A stretch of DNA of 64,000 bases from Deinococcus ruber. Its GTDB lineage: Bacteria > Deinococcota > Deinococci > Deinococcales > Deinococcaceae. Within the stretch, counting starts at the first letter, position 1. The number at the start of each line of letters is the position of its first letter. Location of the stretch: the NCBI RefSeq assembly GCF_014648095.1, contig NZ_BMQL01000014.1, positions 1 to 64,000 on the forward strand, in the 5' to 3' direction. The translations under genes were made by a program, and so were the position numbers. The notes beneath the pieces are model-generated. The model did no database searches and was not told where the DNA came from. It saw only the letters and a program-made list of their open reading frames with translations. This document shows positions 50,868 to 60,257 of the stretch, in pieces.

Positions 50868-51012
50868 GCTGTCAGTATTCCCCGCTTCCCCGAGATTCGA
50901 GACGCTTCAGCGACAGACTGGCTGAACAGCAGGTGACGGCCCGAGAGCGCCGAACGAGACGCGGAGTTCCCCTCTTGCTGCCAGACGGAGTGCCCTTTCA
51001 GGTGCCGTCCGG

Positions 51013-51399
51013 TCAGCGGCTGTCTTCCAGCACGGTCAATCCTGCCGCCCGCAGCGCTGTCGTCGCCACGCCGACCTGTGCCTGCTGCACCAGCACATAA
51101 TCGGTGTCGAAGGTACTGAGCGCGAAAATGCCGATGCCCGCGTCTTTCAGCGGATTCAGCACGCTCGCCAGAATGCCGGTCAGAGCGAAATCGAAGGGGC
51201 CGTGCAGCTTGAAGGCCGTCCAGCCCGCCTGCTGCTGCACGTCGGCAGGCACCTGCGCCGCGCCGCACAGCAGCGACAGTTCGTCGGGCGTCCTCATCAC
51301 ACAGAACAGCGTCCCCGACATGGCCCAGTCGGGGACGCTGGCATCTGCGGGCAGGCGGCAGACGGCGTATTCAGCTGGCAGCAGCGAGAGGGTCAACAT
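51013..51399 (-). CDS. ACT domain protein
   Basis: A 128-residue protein with two small ACT-like lobes. The second (AFKLHGPFDFALTGILASVLNPLKDAGIGIFALSTFDTDYVLVQ) has the glycine-rich turn and strand typical of CASTOR/ACT_7-type amino-acid sensors. It probably binds an amino acid but has no attached enzyme domain. TAAGCT six bases before the ATG gives a leaderless start. It lies downstream of mglBA on the same strand after a 22-base gap. Confidence 0.83.
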   Translation of the reverse strand: MLTLSLLPAEYAVCRLPADASVPDWAMSGTLFCVMRTPDELSLLCGAAQVPADVQQQAGWTAFKLHGPFDFALTGILASVLNPLKDAGIGIFALSTFDTDYVLVQQAQVGVATTALRAAGLTVLEDSR

Positions 51400-51421
51400 C
51401 CCGCTAGCTTACACCAGCTGT

Positions 51422-52021
<600 letters not shown>

Positions 52022-52046
52022 TCATTTACCTCGTGGGGGCAGGTCG

Positions 52047-52532
52047 TTAACCCAACAGATCGTCGAGGAGCGCGTTGGCGCTCACGGAAAAGTTCTGGTC
52101 GAAGGCCACCGGGGGCGCGTCCTGAAGCGTTTGCAGCAGGCCAGACACAGCCGCGATGGTCTTCTTGGCATACACCTTGACGCGGCCAATCGGCACGCTC
52201 GAATCGAAAATCATGGTGAGGAGCGCGTTGCTGCCGACCGATTCGACATACAGCACCCCCTGCTCACCCTGATGAATCTGCTCCGAGAAGGTCGATTCAC
52301 CGAGCATGTTGGCGAGTGCGCCGGTGGCGGCAGCGTTGCTGGCAACCAGGGTGGCGATGCTATCGAGGGCCGGGGGGCGCGGTGCCCACAACGCTTCCTT
52401 GTGCGAAAGCACGAAGCCCTTGCGGTCAACCAGCAGGCAGTAGCGAACGCCGGTCGCCGCCAGCAGCTCATCGAGATGCTGTTCGACCTGTTCAAAGAGT
52501 TCGCCGTACAGCGCGAGGGAGGGTTCGATCAT
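52047..52532 (-). CDS. mglB: MglB-like roadblock/LC7 protein
   Basis: A 161-residue roadblock-domain protein that in other species is the GTPase-activating partner of MglA. Landmarks are [54 protein letters not shown] and [21 protein letters not shown] consensus TATAAT (plus-strand ATTATA, 52542-52547) is nine bases from the ATG at 52532, the best -10 in the region. mglA follows, so both are probably transcribed together. Confidence 0.92.
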   Translation of the reverse strand: MIEPSLALYGELFEQVEQHLDELLAATGVRYCLLVDRKGFVLSHKEALWAPRPPALDSIATLVASNAAATGALANMLGESTFSEQIHQGEQGVLYVESVGSNALLTMIFDSSVPIGRVKVYAKKTIAAVSGLLQTLQDAPPVAFDQNFSVSANALLDDLLG

Positions 52533-52749
52533 CTTCCGTTCATTATACGGTTCGCGTTCCCCCATGCTGACGGATTTATCACGGCCTACACATCACCCCC
52601 CAGTGTGGAATACTCCTCTGTACCGAATCTTTCGCACGTCCTCATCTGTGTGCGCCGCGCTGCCCGTACCGGCCCAGACGCTGCACCTATAACCGGTTGG
52701 CGGGCCTGCCCTCATGGGCCATCAGCCCCGGCCCGCTACACTGCCCCCC

Positions 52750-54738
52750 GTGAAGTGCCGCACCATCTTTCTGTCTGCCTCGCTGCTGGTTCTGAGTGCA
52801 GGTCTGCCCGGCAGCGTCGCCAGGGCCGCTGCTCAGGCCGCTCAGCCCCGCCCGGTCAGTGTCGCCCCGCCCACGCCGCGCACCGTGGCGCTTCAGGGTC
52901 AGCTGACCAGCCCGCGTATCGAGACCAAGCTGCTGCCCAGCGGTCTGGAAGGGTTGCCCGTGTGGTTCCTGCCCCGACTGGGCGTGTCGGTCAGAAATGC
53001 GCCGGACGCACTCAATCTGGGCTACGGCCCGCTGACCCTGACGTATACGCCTGCCTCCGGCTGGAGCGCCCAGACCACTGCCGGAGCGTTGGCCCCCGGT
53101 GCCCAGTTGCTCGCAGCCCTGCCCGTTCCCGAGAATCTGGGCAGCAGCCTGCACGTGGCGCTGTCGGTGCTGCGGCTGCTGAATGTGCCGCTGCTGGCCG
53201 ACACGCCGGAGGTGCTGGACTTCGGGCTGCCCGCCCTGCGAATGCCGACCTCGTCGCTGCCACCTGCCGCCACGCCCACCGCGCCGCCCAGTCCGTTGCC
53301 CAGCACACCCCTTCCCGTCACACCTCTGCCCAGCACCAGCACGCCGCCTGTTCCCCCCGCAGCGCCGCCCAGTCAACCCAGCCAACCTGTCGTCACGCCG
53401 CCCCCTGGCCCCGGCTTTACGCCGGTCGCCACGCTCGCCAGCGTTCGCAGCAGCCGCACCGTCAACCGCAATATCGAGCTTCAGCGGGTGGTGATGGAAT
53501 TCGACGGCCCCGCCAACTACACCGTGCTGCGCGACCGCAGCGGCCTGACCTTCAATCTGCCGGGGGTGCTCAGCGCTCCTCAGAGTCAGCGGCTCGACTC
53601 TGGAGACGCGCTGGGGGTGTCGCTGGGGGCGGCAGGCAGTTCGGTGCGGCTCGACACCGGCAACGGATCGAGCGAGATCTTTACCCTGCCCGACCCGTAC
53701 CGCATCGTGGTCGATACCACCACCAACATCGATACCAGCGTGCCGCCACCCATCGATGAAACCAGCCTGCCCGACGGTGTGACGCTGCGCCATCTGGGTG
53801 GCCTCAGTCTGCTGATCTTCGATGCCCGCTACGCGCCCCGCGTGGTGTCGGCTCCGCTGGGTCATGCCAGCGGCGTGGCCGATCTGGTGCGGCAACAGGG
53901 CGGCGTGGCGGGCGTGAACGGCGGGTATTTCGACACTGCCAGCAGCCTGCCGGTCGATCTGGTGGCACGCGGCGGCCTGATGATCGCGCCCAGCCTGGAG
54001 CGCCGCGCCACACTGGGCCTCGACGCGCAGGGCACGCCGCAGCTCGGCTACCCGAAGCCGCGCTACGTGCTGAGCGCTCCCGGCCTTCAACTGGTCGTCA
54101 ACAGCGTGGGCAGCAAGCCCAATCCGTTGTGGGTCACGGCCTTTGTGGGCGACGGGCGCACGGCGGTCGGCGGCGATGGCTTTACCACGCTGGTGCTGCG
54201 GCAGGGGCCGGGCACGCCGGGCAGCACGGTCAGCCGCGCTCTGAGCGGGCGCTTCGTGCCGGGCGTCGGAGACTTCGCCGTTACGTTTGATCCGGCCCGC
54301 TTTCCGCAACTGGGCCTGGCAACCGGCGCACCGCTGCGGTACGACCTGAACTGGCAGGTTCCCGGCTGGAACAGCGTGCAGGAAGCGCTGGCCGCCGGGC
54401 CGCTGCTGGTGTCGGGCGGAAAGGTGGTGCTCGATCCGGTACGCGAGGGTTTCGACACCTCGGGCAGCATCTGGCGGCCCACGCGGCAGGTCGCCTTCGT
54501 ACAGATGGGAGACCGCAGCGGCATTGCCTTCCTCGACAACGGCACGCCCGCCGAGTTTGCGCGAGCGCTGGCCGGAGCGGGCGTCAGCAGTGCCATGCGC
54601 CTGGACAGCGGCAGCAGCGCCACCGTGTACGTGTCGGGCGGCTACCTGAACGCGGGCGGTTACCTGAATACCGTGTGGAGCAGACCCGTGCCCAATGCGC
54701 TGGTGTTCGTGCCAAAACTGAACGCTACCGGGAAGTGA
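52750..54738 (+). CDS. secreted phosphodiester glycosidase (NAGPA/DUF2233) family protein
   Basis: A 662-residue exported protein. A signal peptide (about residues 1-25) and an AMIN-like beta region are interrupted by a Pro/Ser/Thr-rich linker (about residues 165-220). A C-terminal NAGPA domain follows, with VAGVNGGYFDTASSLPVDLVARGGLMI, LSGRFVPGVGDFAVTF, VALVQMGDRSG-type strands and AMRLDSGSSATVYVSG. The domain is known from uncovering enzyme and from spore-envelope proteins, and the substrate here is probably a cell-surface glycan. The GTG start lies seven bases after TACACT (52737-52742), a leaderless start. Confidence 0.88.
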   Translation: MKCRTIFLSASLLVLSAGLPGSVARAAAQAAQPRPVSVAPPTPRTVALQGQLTSPRIETKLLPSGLEGLPVWFLPRLGVSVRNAPDALNLGYGPLTLTYTPASGWSAQTTAGALAPGAQLLAALPVPENLGSSLHVALSVLRLLNVPLLADTPEVLDFGLPALRMPTSSLPPAATPTAPPSPLPSTPLPVTPLPSTSTPPVPPAAPPSQPSQPVVTPPPGPGFTPVATLASVRSSRTVNRNIELQRVVMEFDGPANYTVLRDRSGLTFNLPGVLSAPQSQRLDSGDALGVSLGAAGSSVRLDTGNGSSEIFTLPDPYRIVVDTTTNIDTSVPPPIDETSLPDGVTLRHLGGLSLLIFDARYAPRVVSAPLGHASGVADLVRQQGGVAGVNGGYFDTASSLPVDLVARGGLMIAPSLERRATLGLDAQGTPQLGYPKPRYVLSAPGLQLVVNSVGSKPNPLWVTAFVGDGRTAVGGDGFTTLVLRQGPGTPGSTVSRALSGRFVPGVGDFAVTFDPARFPQLGLATGAPLRYDLNWQVPGWNSVQEALAAGPLLVSGGKVVLDPVREGFDTSGSIWRPTRQVAFVQMGDRSGIAFLDNGTPAEFARALAGAGVSSAMRLDSGSSATVYVSGGYLNAGGYLNTVWSRPVPNALVFVPKLNATGK

Positions 54739-54742
54739 CAGG

Positions 54743-54941
54743 CTCTGAGCCGTGGGCTATGGGCTTTGAGCTCTGGGCCGTGAGCACCAGCGCGGCTGAG
54801 GTGCTCTGTGCAGTGAGTAAAAACAAAAGAAAGGGCCAGAGACTTGATGCTCTCTGGCCCTCTTCATCGTCAGCGGCGCACCCCGAGCACGCCGCTTCTT
54901 CGGCTCATAGCTCAAAGCTCATGGCTCACGGCCCAGAGCTT
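54743..54941. repeat. convergent intergenic inverted repeat with nested terminator
   Basis: GCTCTGGGCCGTGAGC at about 54770-54785 has an exact inverse at 54926-54941, and each side carries further copies of GAGCTATGGGCT/GCTCATAGCT-like words. Between them lies the terminator stem at 54832-54861. The whole forms a long imperfect cruciform between convergent genes. Confidence 0.65.
54832..54861. terminator. terminator between convergent genes
   Basis: AGGGCCAGAGA (54832-54842) pairs perfectly with TCTCTGGCCCT (54851-54861) around eight bases, with A-rich and CTTC flanks usable in both directions. Confidence 0.82.
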
Positions 54942-55204
54942 TAAACCTCTTCGTCAGCCATCAGCGTGCTGGGCGGATCGCTGGTAATCATGCTGCCCTG
55001 CAACGCCACGTCGAGCGCGTCCTCGCCCCGGTTCTGCGCCACCTCGGGTGCCTGCTGCACGCCGGGCAGCTTCGGCTCGGTGGTCACGTCGGTGGCTTCT
55101 CCCTGGCGCTGCGGCTCGGCGGTCTGGGGGGCCTGCTGCTGAGGATGACTGTCTGCCGAAACGTCGGCCTGATGGTGGTTCTTCTCGCGGTGGTCGTCGG
55201 TCAT
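54941..55204 (-). CDS. small hydrophilic hypothetical protein
   Basis: An 87-residue highly polar protein (His/Gln/Asp-rich start MTDDHREKNHHQ, Gln/Pro-rich middle) ending in MITSDPPSTLMADEEV. It is predicted disordered, with no signal peptide or known family. A GGAGGCACCACC stretch immediately before the ATG provides a ribosome binding site. Disordered hydrophilic proteins are often linked to desiccation tolerance in this genus. That link is only a suggestion. Confidence 0.65.
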   Translation of the reverse strand: MTDDHREKNHHQADVSADSHPQQQAPQTAEPQRQGEATDVTTEPKLPGVQQAPEVAQNRGEDALDVALQGSMITSDPPSTLMADEEV

Positions 55205-55292
55205 GGTGGTGCCTCCTGGCGCTCAGGCTAGTGGGCGGGCCACCCGGACAAGTGAACGGCACCGAAGCAAATCTTTGGACAGCCGCCGCGCT

Positions 55293-56453
55293 TCAAGTTT
55301 CCTGCCGTCCCAGCCGCAGCACGCTCATATTGCCGCGCAGCACCAGCACCGCGACGCCTGCCCCGGCCAGCACGCCCGCCTGCCGTTCCAGTTCGCGCAC
55401 CGCTTCCGGCAGCCCTGCCCACTGACGGCGCGGCAGTTCGCCGGGTTCCAGATAAAAGCCCTCCGGCAGCGCCACGATCACCACGCGGGCCGCCTGGGCG
55501 CGTGCCAGCAGCGCCGAATGCAGCAGCGCTCCGCCTGCCCGCTGGGTCAGCACGATCAGGTTGCTGCCGGGCCGCACCGCCGGGATGCGTTCGGCTGGCT
55601 CCACCGTCGCCTCGGCCAGCCGCCGCAGCACCCGCCGCAGATGTTCGGGGGTCTGGCCGCTGGGCGTGCTGCCCCGTCCGTCGCTCAGGGCCACCGGGAG
55701 CCGCAGTTCCAGCGCTTCCTGCACCAGACTGGCCGCCAGCCGCACCGCACTTTCGAGATACACCTCGCTGCCAGCGGTATCAAGGTGGATATGCAGGCTG
55801 CTCGACGCCGTGCGCTCCAGTTCGCGCACCATCAGGTTGCCGCCCCCACCTCCACCCGCATCGGCGTTTTCAGAGAGGTGCCGGGCACTCAGGCGCCAGT
55901 GGACGCGCCCCGGCGGATCGCCCGGCAGATAGGGCCGCGCCCCCCGCAGACTGATCGGGTCGTCGAGGCCCAGCGTGCGCGACAGTTCGCCTTCCGACAG
56001 CAGCGGGCGCAGCAGGTGCGGCAGCGTCAGCAGGTGCGTGCCGGGATACACCTCCAGTTCGGTGGCGCATACGAGCGGTTGCTGGTGCCAGAACAGCCCG
56101 AACGGATCGGCCCAGCGCAGCGACGCGCCTTCCCAGCGGTACACGCCGCGCTGATTGAGCTGGAGGGACGTGACGTGCGTTACCCGGCGCTCGCCCCAGA
56201 TCAGGCCGCCCACCGTGAACTGCGTTTCCGGCACCACCGCTCTGGGCGCGGGGTCTTCGATCACGATGCGCGTGGGCAGCCGGGCGTGCAGCTTCAGGTG
56301 CAGCGTCAGGGGAAGCGAGGTCTGCTCGAAGCCCTGCCCTGCCAGTTCGCGGCGCAACTCGGTGTGCGGCGGTTTCTGCCACAGCCGCCAGACGCCCCAC
56401 AGCAGCAGCACCAGCAGCGCGGCGTACAGCAGCGTCAGGGGCAGCGCGGTCAT
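55293..56453 (-). CDS. DUF58 domain protein
   Basis: A 386-residue membrane-anchored protein, third gene of a MoxR-type operon. One or two N-terminal helices (TLLYAALLVLLLWGVWRLW) are followed by a beta domain with YRWEGASLRWADPFGLFW. The DUF58 core (SLRGARPYLPGDPPGRVHWRLSARH) has a von Willebrand A-like C-terminal part (LHIHLDTAGSEVYLESAVRLAASLV). MoxR/DUF58 pairs act as chaperone-like modules for enzyme maturation or envelope stress. The client is unknown. It overlaps the MoxR gene by four bases. Confidence 0.9.
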   Translation of the reverse strand: MTALPLTLLYAALLVLLLWGVWRLWQKPPHTELRRELAGQGFEQTSLPLTLHLKLHARLPTRIVIEDPAPRAVVPETQFTVGGLIWGERRVTHVTSLQLNQRGVYRWEGASLRWADPFGLFWHQQPLVCATELEVYPGTHLLTLPHLLRPLLSEGELSRTLGLDDPISLRGARPYLPGDPPGRVHWRLSARHLSENADAGGGGGGNLMVRELERTASSSLHIHLDTAGSEVYLESAVRLAASLVQEALELRLPVALSDGRGSTPSGQTPEHLRRVLRRLAEATVEPAERIPAVRPGSNLIVLTQRAGGALLHSALLARAQAARVVIVALPEGFYLEPGELPRRQWAGLPEAVRELERQAGVLAGAGVAVLVLRGNMSVLRLGRQET

Positions 56454-57400
56454 CTTGCCGGAGCGGTGGACACGGTTTCGACCGGTACCGGCACGGTTGC
56501 CAGCACCTGCGCCACCACCTCGGCGGGCGTGGTGCCGGTCAGCCGGGCCTCGATCTTCAGGCTCAGACGGTGGCCCAGCACGGCGGGCGCGGCCTCCTTG
56601 ATGTCCTGCGGCGACACGAACCCCCGCCCGTCCAGATACGCCAGCGCCTGCGCCACTCCCTGAAGAGCCAGACTGGCACGCGGGCCGCCGCCCAGCGCCA
56701 CCGCCGGATGCTGACGGCTGCGGGCGGTGATGGCCGCGATATACCCGCGCAGCTCGTCATCCACGCGCACCTCGCGCACCCGTTCCCGCGCTTCCAGCAG
56801 TTCGTCTGCCCGGCCAACAGGCCGCAGCGTCTCGATAGGATGGCGCTCCTGAAGCCTCGCCAGCATGCTCGCCTCCTCGGCCTCCGTGGGATAGCCCACC
56901 GACAGCCGCATCAGGAAGCGGTCGAGCTGCGCTTCCGGCAGGCGGTAGGTGCCCTCGAATTCGATGGGGTTCTGGGTCGCCACCACCACGAAAGGCTGCG
57001 TGAGGGTGTGGGTGACGCCGCTTTCCGACACCTGCCCCTCGCCCATCGCTTCCAGCAGCGCCGACTGCGTTTTGGGTGTGGCGCGGTTGATCTCGTCGGC
57101 CAGCAGCAGCCCGGTAAAGATCGGGCCGGGCACGAACTCGAAAGACCCGGCGCGGTACACGCTCACGCCGGTCACGTCGCTGGGCAGCAGGTCGGGCGTG
57201 AACTGCACGCGTTTGAAGCCCAGCCCCAGGCTGACGGCCAGAGCGCGGGCCAGCATGGTCTTGCCGGTGCCGGGCGCGTCTTCCAGCAGAATGTGGCCTC
57301 CCGCCAGAATGCCGGCCAGGGCCAGCCGGGTCACGGCGGCCTTGCCGACCAGAACGGTCGAAACGTTGTCGAGAATGCGCGAAGGAAACGGGGTCGTCAT
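56450..57400 (-). CDS. MoxR family AAA ATPase
   Basis: A 316-residue AAA+ ATPase. Walker A LLEDAPGTGKTMLARALA (about residues 35-52), Walker B LLADEINRATPKTQSALLEAMGE (about 100-122), the sensor region VVATQNPIEFEGTYRLPEAQLDRFLMRL and the C-terminal lid are present. MoxR proteins work with DUF58 or VWA partners to mature protein complexes. Its ATG overlaps the upstream DUF4129 stop and its stop overlaps the DUF58 start, so the three subunits are coupled. Confidence 0.94.
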   Translation of the reverse strand: MTTPFPSRILDNVSTVLVGKAAVTRLALAGILAGGHILLEDAPGTGKTMLARALAVSLGLGFKRVQFTPDLLPSDVTGVSVYRAGSFEFVPGPIFTGLLLADEINRATPKTQSALLEAMGEGQVSESGVTHTLTQPFVVVATQNPIEFEGTYRLPEAQLDRFLMRLSVGYPTEAEEASMLARLQERHPIETLRPVGRADELLEARERVREVRVDDELRGYIAAITARSRQHPAVALGGGPRASLALQGVAQALAYLDGRGFVSPQDIKEAAPAVLGHRLSLKIEARLTGTTPAEVVAQVLATVPVPVETVSTAPAR

Positions 57401-58788
57401 GCAGGCTCCTGGTCTGGACTGTTGTGGGCGCGGCTCCCCGGAGGCAGCGCGGCATGTTCACGGAGGACGTGTTCACGGATGTGGTGGGCGGCAGCTTCGG
57501 CGGTGTCGGCGTCCTGATCGCTGGGCACGCCACCGTAACGCACCGGAAGATACAGCCGGGTCAGGGTGTGCAGGTCGGGTGCTGCGCCGGGAAACTGCGC
57601 TGCCAGCGCCGCCGCGTATTCCTCGGGAGTCTGGCTGGCCCGCCTTCCCAGACCCGCCTGCGCCAGCGCTGCCTCCAGATCGCGCCACGCCGCCCGGATT
57701 CGGTGCAGCGCAGGCAGCGACAGGCCACCTTGCAGCGGCTCCGACGTATCTGGCGCGGGCTGCTTGGTTCCGGCGAGCTGGCTTCGCAGCGACCACAACA
57801 GCCCGGCGGCCATGACCGCGAAGATCAGGGTGGCCGCCACGCTGCCTATGTTCAGCAGCAGCACTTCAGGTGAAGCGGCGGTGTGCAGCACTGCCCGCCC
57901 GCCAGCGCCACCCGGCCCCCCCTGCCCGGACGCCGCGCCCGCCGCCGACCCGCCTGGTCCGGCCCCGGCCCCTACTACCAGCACCATGAACAGCGTGCCC
58001 AGCAGCGCGAGAATGGCGGCGTAATCCGTCCAGGTGGTGCGCCGCTCGGCAGCCTGCACGCGTGCCCGCAGGAGCAGCAGCACCATACACGCCACGATCA
58101 GCAGCGCCGTGACCGGCCACAGCGCCCGCGCCAGCCAGGGATCGTCGCGGAATTCCAGGCGCGGCGGCGCGGGCCGCACCGATGTTCCTGCTCTGGTTTC
58201 AGGCAGAACGGGCGGTGGCGGCGTGGGTACGGGCTGCACCGGGGCGGGCGCAGAACGGCTGACAGCGGGCGCGGGGCTGGGTGTCGGCAGGCTGGGAAGC
58301 AGAAGCAGCGCCGCTCCCAGGCCCAGGGCCAGCGCCAGCAGCGGCCACAGCTCACGCCGCCCGCCGAGTTGCTGGGTCGGGCGACTCTCGGCTCCGTTCA
58401 GGCCGAGGGCGACCAGCAAGAGCGCCGCCAGCCCCAGCGAGGTCGGGGCGAACAGCAGGACGGCGGCAGGAATCAGCAGACCTCTGCGCTGCCCCGATTC
58501 CAGCCAGCGCAGCGACAGCAGCGACAGCAGACCCACGGCGGCAGTCTGGACGAACAGCGTGCCGGAAGGCAGCAACTCGGGCAACAGCGGCAGCGCCACC
58601 ACCACTGCCGCCAGCAGAATCAGCAGCGCGGCAATGCTGCGGGCGTCGTCGTTGAGGCGTCCCAGGGCCAGGGCAAGCGCCAGAGCGGTGCAGGCCCACC
58701 ACGGGAGCAGGCCGAAAGCTGTCAACGGCAACAGGACGATCAGCCACGGGCGGAGGGTGCGTTCGGTTGGAACGGTGCTCGGGGGCAT
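57397..58788 (-). CDS. multi-pass membrane protein with C-terminal DUF4129 domain
   Basis: A 463-residue membrane protein with about eight helices, a Pro-rich extracytoplasmic linker (residues about 170-210) and a C-terminal DUF4129 segment (RIRAAWRDLEAALAQAGLGRRASQTPEEYAAALAAQFP). The position resembles transglutaminase-DUF4129 genes in other MoxR operons, but I see no Cys-His-Asp transglutaminase core. TAATCT (plus-strand AGATTA, 58796-58801) is seven bases before the ATG (leaderless) and immediately adjoins repeat copy B. Confidence 0.85.
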   Translation of the reverse strand: MPPSTVPTERTLRPWLIVLLPLTAFGLLPWWACTALALALALGRLNDDARSIAALLILLAAVVVALPLLPELLPSGTLFVQTAAVGLLSLLSLRWLESGQRRGLLIPAAVLLFAPTSLGLAALLLVALGLNGAESRPTQQLGGRRELWPLLALALGLGAALLLLPSLPTPSPAPAVSRSAPAPVQPVPTPPPPVLPETRAGTSVRPAPPRLEFRDDPWLARALWPVTALLIVACMVLLLLRARVQAAERRTTWTDYAAILALLGTLFMVLVVGAGAGPGGSAAGAASGQGGPGGAGGRAVLHTAASPEVLLLNIGSVAATLIFAVMAAGLLWSLRSQLAGTKQPAPDTSEPLQGGLSLPALHRIRAAWRDLEAALAQAGLGRRASQTPEEYAAALAAQFPGAAPDLHTLTRLYLPVRYGGVPSDQDADTAEAAAHHIREHVLREHAALPPGSRAHNSPDQEPA

Positions 58789-58853
58789 CGGGGGTAGATT
58801 ACGCCTGGGCGGGGTGGGGTTTATGGGGGTTTGCGGTTGAGGGGTGGCTGCTT

Positions 58854-58972
58854 TGGATGCCTACCCCCCCAGCCCCCCTATCCAAGGGACAGGGGGGAGC
58901 TAACAGAGCGTCAAGCGCTGGTCGCGGTTTGGAAGCGGCGTGTTCTTGCTTCGCCCGTTGCAACGTTTGATC
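58854..58972 (+). repeat. left terminal inverted repeat of copy B
   Basis: From TTGGATGCCTACCCCCCC through GCGTCAAGCGCTG to GCCCGTTGCAACGTTTG. The inverse is at 59341-59464. Confidence 0.8.
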
Positions 58973-59340
58973 TTGTTGGTTGCTGCGCCACCGACCGGCG
59001 TAAGGCCGCTTCGTTGGTGTCCAAAAAGTGCCCGATTTAGCGCCGTCAAAGCCCTGCATGGGCGCGGCCTTAATCGCCCACATCCCTCGGTCAGTCATCT
59101 TTTTAGGTTGCTCATTCATTCCGACTTAGGCCGCTTCAACAGCATCAAAAAGCAGTTGCTCTTGCTTCCCTGACAAAAAGTAGACGATGCGGGGCGAAGC
59201 CTGGAAGCTCCTTCACACGGACGCCGCACCGCCTTGGGCGCATTGAGGCGCGGCACTGTGGAGCGAACTTGGCAACTTGAGCAAAATGGGCAACCAAATC
59301 AACTGGAGCGCATCAGCGCGGTGACGGCGTTAGCTGCAAG

Positions 59341-59464
59341 AAGATGCAGCGTTGCAATGGGCGAAGACAGAGCACGCCGCTTCCAAACCGCGATCAGCGC
59401 TTGACGCTCTGTTAGCTCCCCCCTGCCCGGTGGGGTAGGGGGGCTGGGGGGGTGGGGCAACCCA
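59341..59464 (-). repeat. right terminal inverted repeat of copy B
   Basis: Contains CACGCCGCTTCC, CAGCGCTTGACGC and the same G-tract cluster (59430-59453) as copy A, with potential to fold into a G-quadruplex. Confidence 0.8.
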
Positions 59465-59534
59465 AGCAACATCCGATCTCCCCCGCAACCGAAATACCCC
59501 CCAAAGCCTCCCACCTGCTATCCTCCAACCCGAA

Positions 59535-60257
59535 ATGCCCGCCCCACGCTCGCTCCCCCAACCCGGCCACCTGTACGACACCGCAGTGGTGGGCGCGGGT
59601 CTGAGTGGCTGCGAACTGGCGTGGCGGCTGGCAAGCGCAGGCCAGGACGTGCTGCTGGTATCGCAGGCGCTCGACCATCTGGGCAACCTGTACGCGCCGG
59701 ATGTGACGGACGCAGCGTTCCCGGCAGGCAGTCTGTTCGCAGAGGTGGCGGCAACGCTGGCCCCTGTCACCGACGGGTGGGCCTTTCACCGCGCCCTGAA
59801 AGAGCGGCTGGAGCGGCAGAACGGCATTCATCTGCTGCAAAGCTGCGTGACTGGCCTGGAAGAAGACGCAGAGGCCGTGACCCTCTCGACCTGGGAAGGG
59901 CCACCCCTGCGGGCGCGGCGGGTAGTCCTGGCCGTGGGTGCCTTCCTGAAAGCGCGGCTGCTGATCGGAGATACCATGGAAGATGCCGGGCGGCTGAGCG
60001 AGGTGGCCTATGACTTTCTGGCCGACGATCTGGCGGCCCAGGGAGTATGGCTTGTTCCCGCCGAGCGAACAGCGCTGCACGAGGCCCAGCCCTATGAAGT
60101 GCGCTTCCTGACCATTCCGGCGAGCGAGCGAAGCGGCTTTCAACTGCGGCGTTTCGACGCCGTGTATGTGCTGGGGCAGGTCGCGCCCGGCACGACACCC
60201 CCCAGCTACGCGTCGGTGCTGAACGACGCGGCGACGCTGGCACAGGAACTTGTATGA
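59535..60257 (+). CDS. short GidA-like FAD-dependent protein
   Basis: A 240-residue flavoprotein-like sequence with the FAD-binding YDTAVVGAGLSGCELAWRLASAGQDVLLVSQ at the N terminus. WAFHRALKERLERQNGIHLLQ and RRVVLAVGAFLKARLLIGD are like MnmG/TrmFO. It is far shorter than MnmG (about 600) or TrmFO (about 440): the tRNA-binding C-terminal domains are missing. TATCCT (59519-59524) is ten bases before the ATG. Its stop overlaps trmB by four bases, so a link to tRNA modification is likely but unproven. Confidence 0.82.
   Translation: MPAPRSLPQPGHLYDTAVVGAGLSGCELAWRLASAGQDVLLVSQALDHLGNLYAPDVTDAAFPAGSLFAEVAATLAPVTDGWAFHRALKERLERQNGIHLLQSCVTGLEEDAEAVTLSTWEGPPLRARRVVLAVGAFLKARLLIGDTMEDAGRLSEVAYDFLADDLAAQGVWLVPAERTALHEAQPYEVRFLTIPASERSGFQLRRFDAVYVLGQVAPGTTPPSYASVLNDAATLAQELV

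Larger units (their letters stand above)
58802..59518. mobile_element. non-coding palindromic repeat element, copy B
   Basis: About 717 bases homologous to copy A (46201-46941) and likewise filling the gap between two divergent leaderless promoters. The inner sequence (GTTTGATCTTGTTGGTTGCTG, TAGACGATGCGGGGCGAAGC, GGCAACCAAATCAACTGGAG) runs in the same direction as in A. The outermost arms match A in swapped order. No shared reading frame is open in both copies. Confidence 0.75.
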
